A stretch of 64,000 nucleotides of DNA from Edolisoma coerulescens (lineage: Eukaryota > Chordata > Aves > Passeriformes > Campephagidae): NCBI GenBank assembly GCA_013397115.1, contig VWZW01001404.1, positions 248,001-312,000 of the forward strand, given 5' to 3'. The position numbers were made by a program, and so were the translations under genes. Below, piece by piece: positions 46,101-59,044 of the stretch (positions are counted from its first letter, which is position 1; the number at the start of each line of letters is the position of its first letter). The notes under the pieces are model-generated. The model made no database searches. It was not told the origin of the DNA and saw only the letters and a list, made by a program, of their open reading frames with translations.

Positions 46101-49100
46101 GTGTAGTGTTCATAGATTGTGCTTAAGAATTTAAATGTGTGTATTTTTGGTTGCTTGATGTAGCATCTGCTAATGACCACATAAGTTCCAGTTTTTATGC
46201 ATAAAGCTGTTTCTTTGTAAAGGGATTAGTAGAATGACTACTTGATTTTATCCTTTTAACTACCCAATAAGCTGTCGCAGCTTGAATGACATCCGCCACA
46301 GAGTGTAAGTTACAGAATTAATTGCATTTTTGAGCTGGAGTTGAAGCCATAAGGATAACAAAGCGTTAGAAAAACATTTTATTACATTTCTCTCTCAAGT
46401 TAGTAATTTAAAATTAATACAGGTTTTGTGTGAGCATTTTAAACTAAAGGAGAAAAAATGGCTTTTTAGATCAAAGATACTTTTTCAATTCTTCCCTGGT
46501 TTTCCTGTCATTCTTTATACACTTTAAAAAAAAAATTTAGTAACATTTTACACAAGTGGAATAATAAAGAGCAAAACCATGTTTTATTTCCCATTTATTT
46601 GAGAATTGTCTGAAAAGACAATGATTTTTAAAATGCTGGGAATATTCTGGAGAGGCATTCTTTTTGAAAGGAATACAAAACATCAAAAATTTTTAAAAGA
46701 ATAATAATGAAACTCAACTCTGATTCTTTTTCTCATGTCACATAGATTTAATATCTTATTAAGTGATTATTATGAGGGCATTTGTGATTCCATATAAATG
46801 TACCACACAAAATTCATATACCAGCCCTCCACTCTGCTAATGGGTGCACAGGTGGGACCTGTAACTGTGCATCAGAGACTCAGGTTCACAGAATTCTTGC
46901 TCAAAGGAGAAATACAAAAGGAAACCTCAGAGGAATTTTAAAAAAAGCCAACAACCCAACCAACTTTAGAAGACAGATATTTACAATTTGCTTGTTTAAA
47001 AGGATTTTGAAGATGGAGTGTGCTTACCTCAAGCATTGGATGGAGGCTTTGGGATGCTCTTTCACAAAGTGGGGGCACAGGGCCACTTTTCAAAATGATT
47101 GAAATAAAAACACCTCATCCCTCAAGGACTGGGGAAAAATATTTGTAACAGTTCTATAGACATTTCCGACATCTAGGCAGCCACGTGAGTGCACAACACC
47201 AGGGCTGCTGTATATGTGTGTGCTTGTGAGGCGTACATCAGTGGTTTTACACTCAGAGTCCAAAACAAGGATAAACTACCAGTTAATTTACCCTGTTATG
47301 ATGAAAGGCCATCTCTGAGATGAATCTATATTTTTCAAGGAAATATGTTCACCTCTGCTTATGGGAATTTATTGGATTCAATTTAGTTACAGTCAAAAAG
47401 GAAAAGTATGCACAGCATTGTTACGTTCCCAAAACTCGCTGAGAGTCAGAAAGGAGAGGTATGATAATGAAACATTAGTAAAAGAAAGTATTAAGGCTGC
47501 ATCAGACATGCAGAGATAATTTAATATATCTATTAATTATCCAGAAATGGAGTCAAGCAGCAAGATAGTAACATTTGCAGATAGCATGAATTTATTTAGG
47601 TTTCATTCAAATCCAGGGGGACAGTGAAGAATTTCATAAAGGATAAGCCACCCTAAAATAATACAGTGGCAGATTAGCACACTTGATTAAATTTGAATGC
47701 AGCCAATTGAAAATGTATGAAAGGAAGAAAAACAGACAATGTGCCATTAAGCTTCATAAATCACTGACAATAGATACTACTAAGGCCAGGACTTTACCAA
47801 AAGTCAGTGGGAACTGGACATTTATATGAATACTGAGAATACAGAGAGTTATAATAGTAAATGCTAAAAATAGATGATGGGAAGGAATGTAAACCTCATG
47901 TTCAGGAATTTGAAAGCCAACTTTCAACTATTAAAAATGAAGATAAGAGAATTTCATAAGTGTGTGGATGATCTGCTGCCCACTGTGGGACTTGCTGTGC
48001 TGTCCTCTGGGGGTAGGGCCATGGAGAGCAGGGACAGAGAGAACACTGCCACAAGTCTGATCTAGCTTGGAAAGCTTTTTATTACTCTAAATCACTCTTA
48101 TCAGTGCTGCATTGTATCGCAAAACAAACCTTCTTCCCTGGGATTTGGAGATATTAAATCTGCACTGTAAGAGTTCTTAGACAAAGTCTATTTGCAATAA
48201 GTTTGCAGAAAGATTCTCAAATTACAGACAGATCATGGTTCATGTCCACATTGTGTATCTCATAGGAGGCCTAGAGTGGTGAGTCCCAGATGAAGCATGT
48301 ACTTCATTGGATCTTTGTGTCATCAAGACTCAGATCAAACAAGCAAACACAGTCCAGAATGAGCTCAGAAAGACTCTGTGGATTAATCTTCTTCTGCAGC
48401 CCGATAGGCCACTTCAGAAGAAACATTTTGCTAATTAGGAGTGTCTTTGGTAACAGAATAGCCACGTAGTCTGAGATCCTAATGAGCCCATCTTCTACAG
48501 TTTTATTGTTTAAACGAGTATTCACCACTATGTTAATCTTAAGGGTCTTATAATTTTATTCCCTTTTGGATTCTTTTTTATTTTCAACACAAAAAGAAAA
48601 TGCAGATGTAACATTGACACTCAGCAGAAGAGGAGTCTTATGGTATGGGCAAACACCTCTGTTCCTGAGAAGAAGCTCATAAAATCCATCTAATCTGTGG
48701 GAATTACCTGTGTACTAGAGATCTTACCCCTACCCTTCAGTAAAGCTGGATAATCTCTTTCATCTTTGCTCTGCTGCAATATTTTGCAACAAGGCATTCA
48801 CTGAAACTATAACCATGGAAGACAATGGCTTTAAAATAATACCACACCTTGCCTTGCTGTAACTTTTCTCATGTGCCAGTGCCCTAACTCTGTTTAGAAA
48901 AGAGGTAAAAGCTTTTTATAACCATGATCTGCATCATGGAAACAAATTCAATCTCCTATCAGATTTCTGAGGTAGCACAGGATATGAATTTGATATGTTC
49001 CTTATCGGAGCTGCTTTATTTATCTCTGCTGCATAATTAGTGCCCTTTGTGTGAGGAACACAAGGCTATCATATAAAATATTCCCCTGTTAAAATGGTAA

Positions 49101-49908
49101 CCAGCTGCAGAAAGTCTCAGAAGCATCTTTGGTTGGTAAATACTTAGGCCAAATGCTGCTAACATTTTAAACATTACCTCCTATACATACAATGCATACA
49201 AGCAGACAAAGGTACAGAATCTTTTACCATATTCTTCCCTTGTAGTTTTCTGTTCTGATTTAGAGGAAGGTTTATTTTTCTTCTCAGTGATGTCATTCAC
49301 CCTTGCAGCCCTGAAAGATTTAATCACTGCCTTTTATCATTAGCTGGTATTTCCAGTGTGTTCAAAATACCACGGGGTGGATGCTAGTACTGTACAGCAG
49401 CACATCTTTCTTCCACTCCCTGCAAGCATATCAATCTATTGCTCAACAAACAAGGAACTGTGCCAAAAGAAACCCTGTTAAAAGATGGGTGCACAACAGT
49501 GGTGGGTAAAGGACATAATTTGAAGTTAAACAAAGCAGTACTGTGCTCAAGAGGATAAATGATTTGTTTTAATAATAATAGCTCTACGCACAGATTAGAA
49601 ACCTAATTTGGCATGAATCAACAATAATGCTAAAACCATTCTCATGATCTCTCATTTTCTTTTCCATATGAAGAGTGCCTTGGAAACAGTGAATTACGGC
49701 CTGTGTTTTATACTTTAATACGTATTTTAGCAGCACATTTATCCAAACAAGGATAATAGTCAGATCACCTTCACAAGCTCTTGACAGATTTTATCAACCT
49801 GCTGTTTTCTCCATGTTCCTAAGAGTTATTATAATTCACAGTGTTTTGTTCAGTTTCTGTGCTGTGTGTATTACACAATTAGCGCTATGAGGAATGAGCT
49901 CTCACAAG
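43117..49908. other. Long AT-rich stretch without recognisable genes
   Basis: Nearly 6.8 kb with no supportable gene or classifiable transposon; open frames are 84 codons or fewer. Complex, non-repetitive patches at about 46260-46370 (GCTGTCGCAGCTTGAATGAC and beyond) and 49600-49640 look like possible conserved non-coding sequence, but that is only an impression. Confidence 0.5.
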
Positions 49909-49948
49909 AAAGCTTCCTTGCCTTGTGCCTTCCTTGCCTTCCTTGCCC
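49909..49948. repeat. CTTGC/CCTTCCTTG short tandem repeat
   Basis: Irregular repeats of CCTTGCC and CTTCCTTG units (for example GCCTTCCTTGCCTTCCTTGC). This is a small, imperfect simple-sequence array at the upstream edge of the pyrimidine-rich stretch. Confidence 0.7.
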
Positions 49949-50144
49949 AGTGATAGTTGGGTGGTTTGCAAGATCTACAGACACTGTATGATTTGAGCTC
50001 CTCCTTCCTTTCATTTTCTCTTCAATCACAGTCCCTTCCCTATGTTTTTTCAGTCACAGATAGAAAACTTTGGTTTTTGTTCTCTCAACCTTTTCTACCT
50101 CAACTCCTCACGTTTCCATTCCTGTGCCTCTGCATTATCATTTT

Positions 50145-50172
50145 TCAGAATCATAGAATCAGCAAGGTTTTA
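50145..50172 (-). mobile_element. Short CR1 3' tip, minus strand
   Basis: CAGAATCATAGAATCAGCAAGG matches in reverse complement the CR1 tail repeats and the first bases of the 3' UTR. Similarity ends after GGTTTT, so only about 28 bp can be claimed. Confidence 0.6.
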
Positions 50173-50780
50173 AACATGACTGTATTTTCTAGCATAGCTA
50201 CTCTCATCCTTCACTACATTATGATAGTCTCTTTCTCTTTACCTTGTACTTCTTCCCCTTCACAATAAAAACATTCTTCAGCTTCTCCTTGCTTAATAAA
50301 TTTTAAAAAACTGTCAAGTGAACTCCCTTGCTTCTCCAAATGCTATTCTTGCTCCCTCATTTTATTTTTAAAACTGCAGAATATATTCTTAAAGTTAATT
50401 GTGAAGATTCGTTCTCACTATATTTTTTTTCACTTCCCAGTTCCCTACTCCTTTTCCCATCCCCTCGCTTCTTGCATTCTCCCACATCAGGTCTAAACAA
50501 AGTGTCTAGTTGTGTTGACTTTGTAGCCAAAACTCTACTGTAGTATTTTGTTCTCAGCCTGCCCTTGACCTGGTGTCAGCCCTTACGTTTCTATTAACTG
50601 ATGATTCTCTTTCTTTAAATCTTAACATTTCTGGGCTTCCATTACTGCATTTCTTACATTTCTCCTCTTAAACTTTTTATTCTTCCTGTGTTACTTTTTT
50701 CCCCTAGAGAGTCCAAGTGCTGCCACCTTCATACTACTGTAGAGTCCAACAAATCATTATGGATCCCCTTCTTTCTTCCC

Positions 50781-50835
50781 TCACCTCACCTCACCTCACC
50801 TCACCCCACCTCACCTCACCTCACCTCACCTCACC
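50781..50835. repeat. TCACC pentanucleotide array, 11 units
   Basis: Eleven tandem copies of TCACC, with one unit changed to CCACC (50806-50810). The array is otherwise perfect, so it is probably recent or prone to slippage and likely to vary in length between individuals. The open frames that cross it read SPHLT-type repeats and are not genes. Confidence 0.95.
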
Positions 50836-51060
50836 ACCTAATTCAAACACACATTCAACAGCTCTTTCCATGAAAAGACCACCTCTTTGTTTCAGACCTC
50901 TCTCCTTCTCTTCACCCTAAAACCTCATCCTGAGCAGCTCTTCGTGTACCCCTGCTCATCTATTCTGTTCAGCGTGGATGAAACAAAGTTCTTCAACTTT
51001 TTCTTTCTGATGCCCACAAGCTCTTTCCACTTTTATTTTTTTCTCAGTCATGGTCTCCAT

Positions 51061-54000
51061 GATCCCTCAACAAACACATTGAAATAAAAACTTCAAAGAT
51101 TTCCTCCTAGAAAGTGTGCTTAATTCAAGCGTATTAAATATGAGGAATTCAATAGCAGGCTGGTAGCAGGAAAAACATTTTTTGGTACCAACACCAGGAA
51201 TATTTGTGATTATCACTGTGGTCACACGACATGAAGATACACTTCAATCTGTGACACATTACAGCTATGTTTATCTAAAGAAAGAAGCTATTGCTGCTCT
51301 GAATAGAAAACCTTTTTTGCTAATAGCTAGTCACAACAAATTTATTCCAGACTTTTGATTTTGTAAAAAAGCAACTGTTTTAAAAAGGCTTCAGATGTTC
51401 TTTACAGAAGCCCTCGGAAAAGAATAAACAGAAGAGCCAGCAGTGCTCTCTACCAGAAAATCTGAACATGAACTTTATTAATATTCTTAATAACCAGAAA
51501 GCAATTAGTGGAGTGCCATAGTTACACTGGAATAATTACTGTTAAATGGAAATTATACATTTTTTTCTAGAAGTTATACACACATATATTTTATAGCTAG
51601 AAAACACACATAAGACTGTTGTGCACAGACCCTCAGTAGAAAACTGGGCAATTGTCTGTGCCTGCATTCATTTGTAGACAGCATAGCCAAGGGTCATTAG
51701 TTTAATAGGATATTGGTTTTTTCTGTCTCTCTAAAACGTCTGTTGAAACATCCTCCCAGGAGCCAAATGGAAGAGGTGAGGAAATAAACAGCAACTGACA
51801 GCTTTGATCACTGACAGCCAGAGATCCATTCAGCCCAGAAAGTACCGTGGGGTAGGAATCAGAAAAAGCATTCACAGAGCAAGGAAATAACGACCCTGCA
51901 AATGAGCATGTCCAATGCCTGAGGTAAAGACACTCTGAACAGAGGCTACACCCAACGAAGACCACATAGAGGACCGCAGATAAAAAAGAAATACAGAGGA
52001 GAGGCAGTTTATGGGTCATGCAATGAGAGTGATGGCACTCACAGGAGTGAATACTGGAGGTGGAAAGAGGTTAGGAAGATTAAGAAGTTGCTGGGTTACA
52101 TACACGCATGGGTTAAGAGATGAATGAAGGATTTCAGCAAAAGTGAGGGCAGTGGATATCATTTGAGTGATTTCATTTAGTATTTGATTTACCAATTATC
52201 TTTTTCAGCCAGCAACACAGTTTGAGCTCCAATATGATGCCTATGTGTCTGTGGAGAGGTATAAAAGGGATTGATTGCTGCAGAACTTGTTGCCTTCCCT
52301 ACAGTGCTGTGCTGAAGGGTAGATCCCAGGGACAGCTGGGAGTGATTTATAGTTGTTACAGTTTCACTGCCAAAACAAAGGTAAAATTGGGATGATTCCC
52401 CTTCCTCTGATAAAATTCTATGTTTTCCTAGGTAGTAGTAGATAATCTATGCCAGAGATGAGTCACCTCTCAGGGAAATGAAATGATGCTCAAGAACCTT
52501 CTCAGGACTTCAGAATGGATTGTTTCACTTTTTTTGGCAGGTATTTTCAAAGCGTTTTGGAGGGAGTTATACCTGGAAGCCTTCACCTGGTTTTATTCTC
52601 ATCCCTGTTCAAGCTTTACAACTGGAGAGATTGAGCTATTCCATAAATATATATCAAAATATATAAATGGTAGATCTAAAGCAGACTTTTCACTTCAAGC
52701 AGGGACTTAAAGCCCTAAAGCATCTCTGACTCTTTCCTCCACATTGTCAGGACAAAGCAGTTTAGTTGAACCAGGAAGAGAAATACAAAATTCAGAGTAT
52801 TTCCTCTTTTTTGACACAGGTGGAAAAATTCCTCCTTCTTAACGTAGTGTTAAAATCTGAATAAACCTGGGGTTCTGAGTTGAAAATTCCTATTTTAAAA
52901 CATCAAAAGCATATCACAACTTTGCTGTGTTATACCTTGTTGGAAGAAAGCTGATTACCTCAAGAAAAGTGATATCTATATTGTTCTGGTTTGCTTTGTT
53001 CTGTTTTAAGAGAGCTTCCTCAGTTTCAGTGTAGCTGTCAGCAAAATACACTCAGCTCACAGTCTTCTAAAGCAATATTTTTAGGAAAGACTTCTGGTCT
53101 TATTTTCTTGGTTATATGGTGGACCACTGAACAGCCTCTTCCAGTGAGGAGTATTTCCTCTGGAAAGGAGGAAAGGTAGCTATCCATGCATCAAAAGCAG
53201 TGCAAACAGCTGACAGCCATCTCCTGCTCACAACACACTCAACACATGGAGCAAAACTGCCAATGTCACCTGTGGGAGGGAGTGTGGCCACTCTCCCTCA
53301 CCTCCTCAAAAATATCTCCTTTCCCTGGCAGCAGCAGCACCAGCCAAACGTCTGTGTCAGGCTGCAGCTGCGAGGGGAGGAATGTCACATGCTCAGTTGG
53401 AGGGCAAAAAATCTCCATCTGGCCCTCATTGCTGCTAGGATTAGACCACCCCTGACTTACATGATTAAGATATAAGTAAACAAATATAGACGCATCATAA
53501 ATATAGCAATAAATGAATGTCTAAATAGCATCATATTTCACTCCTAAATGTATTATTTTTATAATATGCAGCTATATTTACTTAAGGGTCCTCACATGTA
53601 GAAGATTGGATATGAGCCATTGGAAAGGATGAAATTTCATTTTTGCAGGATTAAGGAAAGAAATAGACCCCAAACACTAGTATCAAGATTAGAAGAAATT
53701 ATATACAACCACATAAATATTATATGGTACAATCCTTACTTCTGTTTTATTGTATCTTACAATTACTAATTGCATATGACTTTAAATGTGCTTAACTTCT
53801 CTGCCTCATATTTTTCACTGTTTCACTTCCCTCTATTTATTTGAGTATTAACCTGATCTTACCTCTCTATGCAACTCACTTCATTTTGTTCATGGAGGGA
53901 AGTCCACAATTATCCTATGAACTACCAAAATAAGCAATGACCTGGAAAATGGTGAGCCATCAACTGCTGCCTTTTTTCTCATTATTCGGGTCATGTTTCT

Positions 54001-56217
54001 ATGAATTAAATAAAAATAACTTCTTCCTCAGCCACATTTAAATGCAATATAGTTTTCTCACCTAACTCTCCTTTCTTTGTAGGAGACTTTGTGGGTGCGG
54101 TTTGGAGAATCCAGCAAGAACACAAATAATCCCCGTCTTGAAAGAGCTGTAGAGTAACTGTCCACCAGAGCTGTCCACATGCTTTTGTATTTCCCCATCT
54201 CTGCCAGTGAGAAAACTGTTTCAGACTGCTGACATCCAGCAAAACTGTACTGTGTATGCATTATGAAATGATCCTGAAAATGTAGAGCTGATGCTTGACA
54301 TTGCGCACACCTGCATATTAGGGGAACAGAAAGCCTTCCTGTCCTTGAGTGTGCCCACATCCTGTGCAGGTGCTTGGAGAGGGATGCATGTACAACTGAT
54401 CTTCCCCAGGAAGACTGGAAAATTAGCTCTAACAGAGAAGTTTGCAGTTAATAATACCACTCATCTTCAGCTGTTAGAGATGTCTCTTTTGCACTGAGAC
54501 TGATTTGGGGACCTAGTAAAAATACCATTGCCTTCTTTCACTCTTCATTTAACACAGAAATGGTTTCTAGAACTACTCAATGCTCAGGTCAGTGTCAGAA
54601 TGCAAAATAAAAAGGCCAAAAGTCAATTATGTAAAATACCTAAAAATAATGCCATTTCAGTCCTTGAGTTTGGAAAGGAAGTCTGACTTAGCTATGGGAA
54701 ACTGTTGTACTTGGTCTGGTGAGAGCTTTCAGTCACCTAAGGCTGACAAACAGCCACCTTTGCCTGAAGAAGGGGACAACCTTGTGAAAGTTGCATCAAG
54801 AAGGCTTGGTGCAATCTTATTTCTTGAAAAAATTTCACCCATAATGTTCACTAATATATGAAAACACACAGTGGGAATAACTCAGTCAAACCATTAAGTG
54901 TGTTACCCTGCTGTCATTAAACTGACTCATTACGTCCTGGGCAGGGCTGGGATGTTTAGGGGACATGGTTTTCCATTGTCCAGCCCTTGTGTTGCAGTGT
55001 TCAAAAATGCAAGAAGGTGTTTTCCACCACTGAGCAGGGTTTCTTTTAAACAAAACAGTGCCTTACTGTCTCTGTTTCTGTAGCAATGATCAAGGAGCTA
55101 CTCAGTTCCTTGCCAATTTACCTGTGTTCTTAAGGTAGTGCCACCAGCTGGTTATCTTCATTCTGCAGTAGATTGTGACAGGCATATCAATAGCCCATCA
55201 AGTTCTGTTTCCTGCAAAAAGACTGGAGATGCAACATGCCACGGAGAGGAGGAAGACTATAGAGATTTTTTTTTTCCCCAGAGCAGTGAGGGTGCATTTC
55301 TCACCCACCCACTCCCTGACAAACACTGATTGTGTGCTCTGCTGATCAGGAGACCTCTCTGGAATGTGCAGTAATTTCATCTGTTTGGGTAAAGGCTTCT
55401 GCATCATTAGGGCCTTTAAGAAAAGTGAGGACAAAATAATCCTTCACACTGTGAGGTGTAGCTGCCTCTGTATGGCTTCTGTGCAGACCTGAAGCTCCCT
55501 GAAAACCCCACAAAGGAGCTTGTTAAACTGGTAATTGTTATTTCCGGTTCCAGCAGGCCTTATCTATTTCTACAACTCAGCCACTGAAATAGTAACATTT
55601 GCAGTATTTCTGTCAGTGCTTAGAAATAATCTCATTGTGAAAGGTACCTCTTAAAAACAAATATGACTCTGTTTTACCCAGAACCCACCTATTTTTGCCT
55701 TTTAACTGTAGATTATATGACTTCTGCCTGACTCGTTGTGGGGGTCATTACAAGAAGGAAACACTCCCTCACATATTTCTTAATATGCTCTTCACTTAAT
55801 GTGACATTTAGATCAATACACCATGGCACAATACGCACTGTATAATTTTTGTATTTTTTTTTTAGAAAGTGTTGAGGGGATGACATAGGGAATAGAGTGA
55901 AGCTTATCATTTACAGAGCTAGAATATGTCCCATCTGAAACCCAGGTGGGTTTGGCAGATGGATATAAAGTAGTAAATGGAATATATCAGTATAGTGTGC
56001 AAGCTGGTGAGAGCTAACTGCCTGAGTTATTTTTGTTCAGTTGAGCCGATTGCTATTTTCTATAATGATAAATGAATTTCATCTTCCAGATTTTAAATTG
56101 GTATATTCTTCTGAATTTTTATCATTTAAAAAAAATTAAAACCCATTTATAAATTAATGTAATCAGGTCAAGAAAATAGAAGTGGAAAATGAAAAATTCT
56201 ATTTTAATTTTACATAC
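51061..56217. other. AT-rich unassigned sequence
   Basis: No gene is supported. The region at about 53180-53460 is less AT-rich and has overlapping plus frames of 89-91 codons without domains. Its CATCAAAAGCAGTGCAAACA stretch (53189-53208) faintly resembles CR1 ORF2 but not enough to call. The minus frame at 51702-52019 (105 codons) has no domain. Confidence 0.45.
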
Positions 56218-56263
56218 AAAAATATATTTATATATATATAAAGTTGCTACATATTATATATTT
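56218..56263. repeat. AT-rich simple sequence with TA repeat
   Basis: AAAATATATTTATATATATATA leads into a second short ATATTATATATTT stretch. The longest pure TA alternation is about 10-12 bases. Confidence 0.7.
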
Positions 56264-59027
56264 CACAATACACGCTGAATAGACTATTATCAGAGTTACA
56301 GGTCTGTTAAAAACTTGCAGAAGAGTGCAGAAGAGTACTATAAAAAGCACAATCAGCCTATATTGCCATAAAAAAACCAAACCATCTTTGAGATGGCAAA
56401 GCCTCACTTTTTGGGGTTTGAGGCCTTTTTGGTTTTTTCACTGTGGTAAAAATCAGTTTAAGATCAGCAATTTCCGTATATACTCATAGCAAGCAAACCT
56501 ACTTAAAGTAAGTATCATGTAAAATAGGTAAAAAATGTAAAGAAATTGTCATACTCTATCTTTCTCCCCTGCCCCCAGCTCCGAGTTCTCCCTGTGCTCA
56601 GGTACTTGTTATCTCCATTTGCACAGGTTTGGTTTTGCCATTTCCTGATGCAAAGAGTTGTAGCTCCAAACACTGGGCAGCTGTTAGATGTTTTGTGAAA
56701 ATGGGAGAGCCATTATGGTAGTTTAGAAGTAAAAATTTCACATGTAGGGTAATATGCACATACCTGCATATTATTCTCAGGCTGGGGGTTGGGGACAGCT
56801 CATAACCACATCCTGGTCTCAGCTGCATCCTAGAATAATCCAGTTTCTGCTTAAAGTTAATTTTCTTTTCACCTCATCCCTGCCTCTGCTGTCTCCTGAA
56901 AGGTACTGGTAGGCAGGCAGCAAAGTTTGCATTTTGGGGAAGGGCTACTCTGTCATTTCTTCAGGGTCAGCAGAATGGGGCGTGGATTTTGGATTAATCT
57001 GTCTGCTTATTTGTTTAATAAAATACTGCACTTGAAATCAGTTTTCTGAATGTTTGTTTAAGCATCAAATGCCTAGTACGAACTCGTCTTTGGTGACAAA
57101 ACCCATGAAAACAGTCTTGCAGTGTCCCAAGGCAGCATACAGTGATTTGACTGTTTGTATTGATATATATGTCATTGTTTCAGGGCTCTGCAGTCAGCCT
57201 AAAAGCATACAGGGACTGCTGGTCCTCCACCACCTGAGTTCTGCTCTTCTTCCTATACCCTGAGACAGCACCTGGGTTTTAAAGCAGCTAACATAAATTC
57301 CAAGAGCTCCTTTTGAACAGTGGGAAGAGAACAATTCTCTATTAAATTCCAGTCTGTTCCTGCTAGCGAGTGCGTTTTTGTGCTCTCCTCCCCTCCCTTT
57401 TGGCTGTTTTGTGCTCCCCTCTGAATTTCCACACAGCTTTTGTCTCTTCCAGGAGTCACTGAAGCAGAGACTTTGCAGAGTTCCAATCAGCTCATCCTGT
57501 GGCAAGTTATCTCCCACTGCAGCCTGAAACAGGAGATTTCTAGCCCTGCCTGAGTGGCTAAATTGGCTGTAGATTATTTTTTATTCCATACCTAGCTTCA
57601 TTTAAAATCTCCATTATAAAGAAGGCAATCTCTGAACAGGAAGTTTCAGCAGTGTACACACCATGGCAACTACAATAATGTCTATAGCATCTTGGACATT
57701 TTTAGCATGTTGTTTTGGGCTTTTTTCCATAGTGGAATAATAGTTAAAGAGGAAGATAGTTGAATGATGAATTATGCTTTGTCATAACATTTTCATTTGT
57801 CCTGAAATATAGTGTCTCCATTATGGTTTCTGTCATAATTTTCCTAACACTGAATTCTGCTCGTTATTTGACATTGTATCTCATGGGTATACACAGAACC
57901 TTCAACATGTGGGCATGAGGTAGCAATAACACCAGTGTTGTGGGAGGTGTGGATTTAGGGCAAATAATTGCTGTAGCAAAACAGAAATGCAGTGGTGTTT
58001 TTACAATTGCTTCATCACACAAAAGGCACAAGAGATTCTTGAAAGTTCCTAGAGGTGGTGCTTCCAAAATTTGTGATGGGAAACAATGGAGCCCTTGTTG
58101 ATACTAAGGTATTCAGGATGACTAAAATGACTTTTTTAATTGAAACCTGAGCTGATAAATCTTACATTCTCCTCCCCTGCTAGGTTTTTTACTTCCAAAA
58201 CATGTGAGATGTTTAAAAAAATCCAGGCTCATAAACAGAAGTCATATCTCAATTATTTCTACATCTATGGATCCTACTACCTCTGTTCATAGTGGGATAT
58301 TATGGGATCCTGCAGGATAGCAGCTTTTATGCCAATGTACAGTAGGACATACCTCCCATTCTCTGCTCAGCAATGTTTCTGTGCCAAAATGGAACATATT
58401 AGTATTTCTTATCAAACTTTCTGATAATGCAAGAGTTCTACAAATCAGATGTATGTTCCCTGAGGATGTCTATTTCCAGATGAAGCATTCTTCTTTCCTG
58501 GCATTGCTTGAACATGATATGCTAACATTCAAGGTATGAATACAATTAGTAATACCTTCAAAATTTGTGGGTTTACCCCAGTAATAAATAAAACATTGAC
58601 TAGAAATATTACCCTGACTACTGGAATCTACTACCCATGTGATCTGCAACTGAAAATCTGATGGTTTAAGTTGTATCTGCATTCCACTGTCTAACACCCT
58701 CACTGCTATTGGGAACCAACTAGCTCTGTGCTGTAGACTTTGAATGTCAAACAGGCCTCCTCTCAGGGTGGCAGTGGAGAGCCCTTAGCCCTTACTAGGG
58801 TGTGATCAGACCTCATGGTTCAGTACCTTTTCACTTACATGTTCATCCTTTAAGACAGATAAATCTGATGCAAATATTTATTTTATTTCTTTCAAGAGTT
58901 TCCTATTGCTTCAATTCCATAGAGTGAAATAAGAAGAAAAATGGTCTAGAAGACCAGAAGACCTTTGAGTACTGATTTCCTGTTCAGCATAATGTGAATC
59001 AGTAAAGTGTTAGTCCATTTCTTACCC
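56264..59027. other. AT-rich unassigned sequence
   Basis: No gene is supported. The overlapping minus frames at 57194-57517 and 57253-57486 lack domains. A small tandem repeat (GTGCAGAAGA twice) sits at about 56317-56336. Confidence 0.45.
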
Positions 59028-59044
59028 AGCTAGCCAGCCAGCCA
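59028..59044. repeat. Short AGCC tandem repeat
   Basis: AGCTAGCCAGCCAGCCA contains four imperfect CCAG/AGCC units. A minor simple-sequence site. Confidence 0.65.

Larger units (their letters stand above)
49980..51060 (+). other. Pyrimidine-biased stretch
   Basis: Over about 1 kb the plus strand is dominated by C and T, giving long phenylalanine/leucine/serine-rich frames (49957-50268, 50328-50543, 50887-51087) that carry no domain. It contains a CR1-like tip at 50145-50172 and the TCACC array at 50781-50835. A similar bias occurs at 22640-23580. No reading frame or RNA structure supports a gene. Confidence 0.45.

Noticed and set aside
47030..47130. TTGGATGGAGGCTTTGGGAT resembling the CR1 3' UTR
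   Set aside because: The match does not continue into the CR1 tail, and no ATTCTATG unit follows.
52130..52200. GAGGGCAGTGGATATCATTT resembling a CR1 reverse-transcriptase segment
   Set aside because: Weak similarity over about 40 bases with no neighbouring CR1 sequence; not enough to call.
53189..53260. CATCAAAAGCAGTGCAAACA resembling CR1 ORF2
   Set aside because: Similarity covers about 20 bases and then disappears, so it may be chance.
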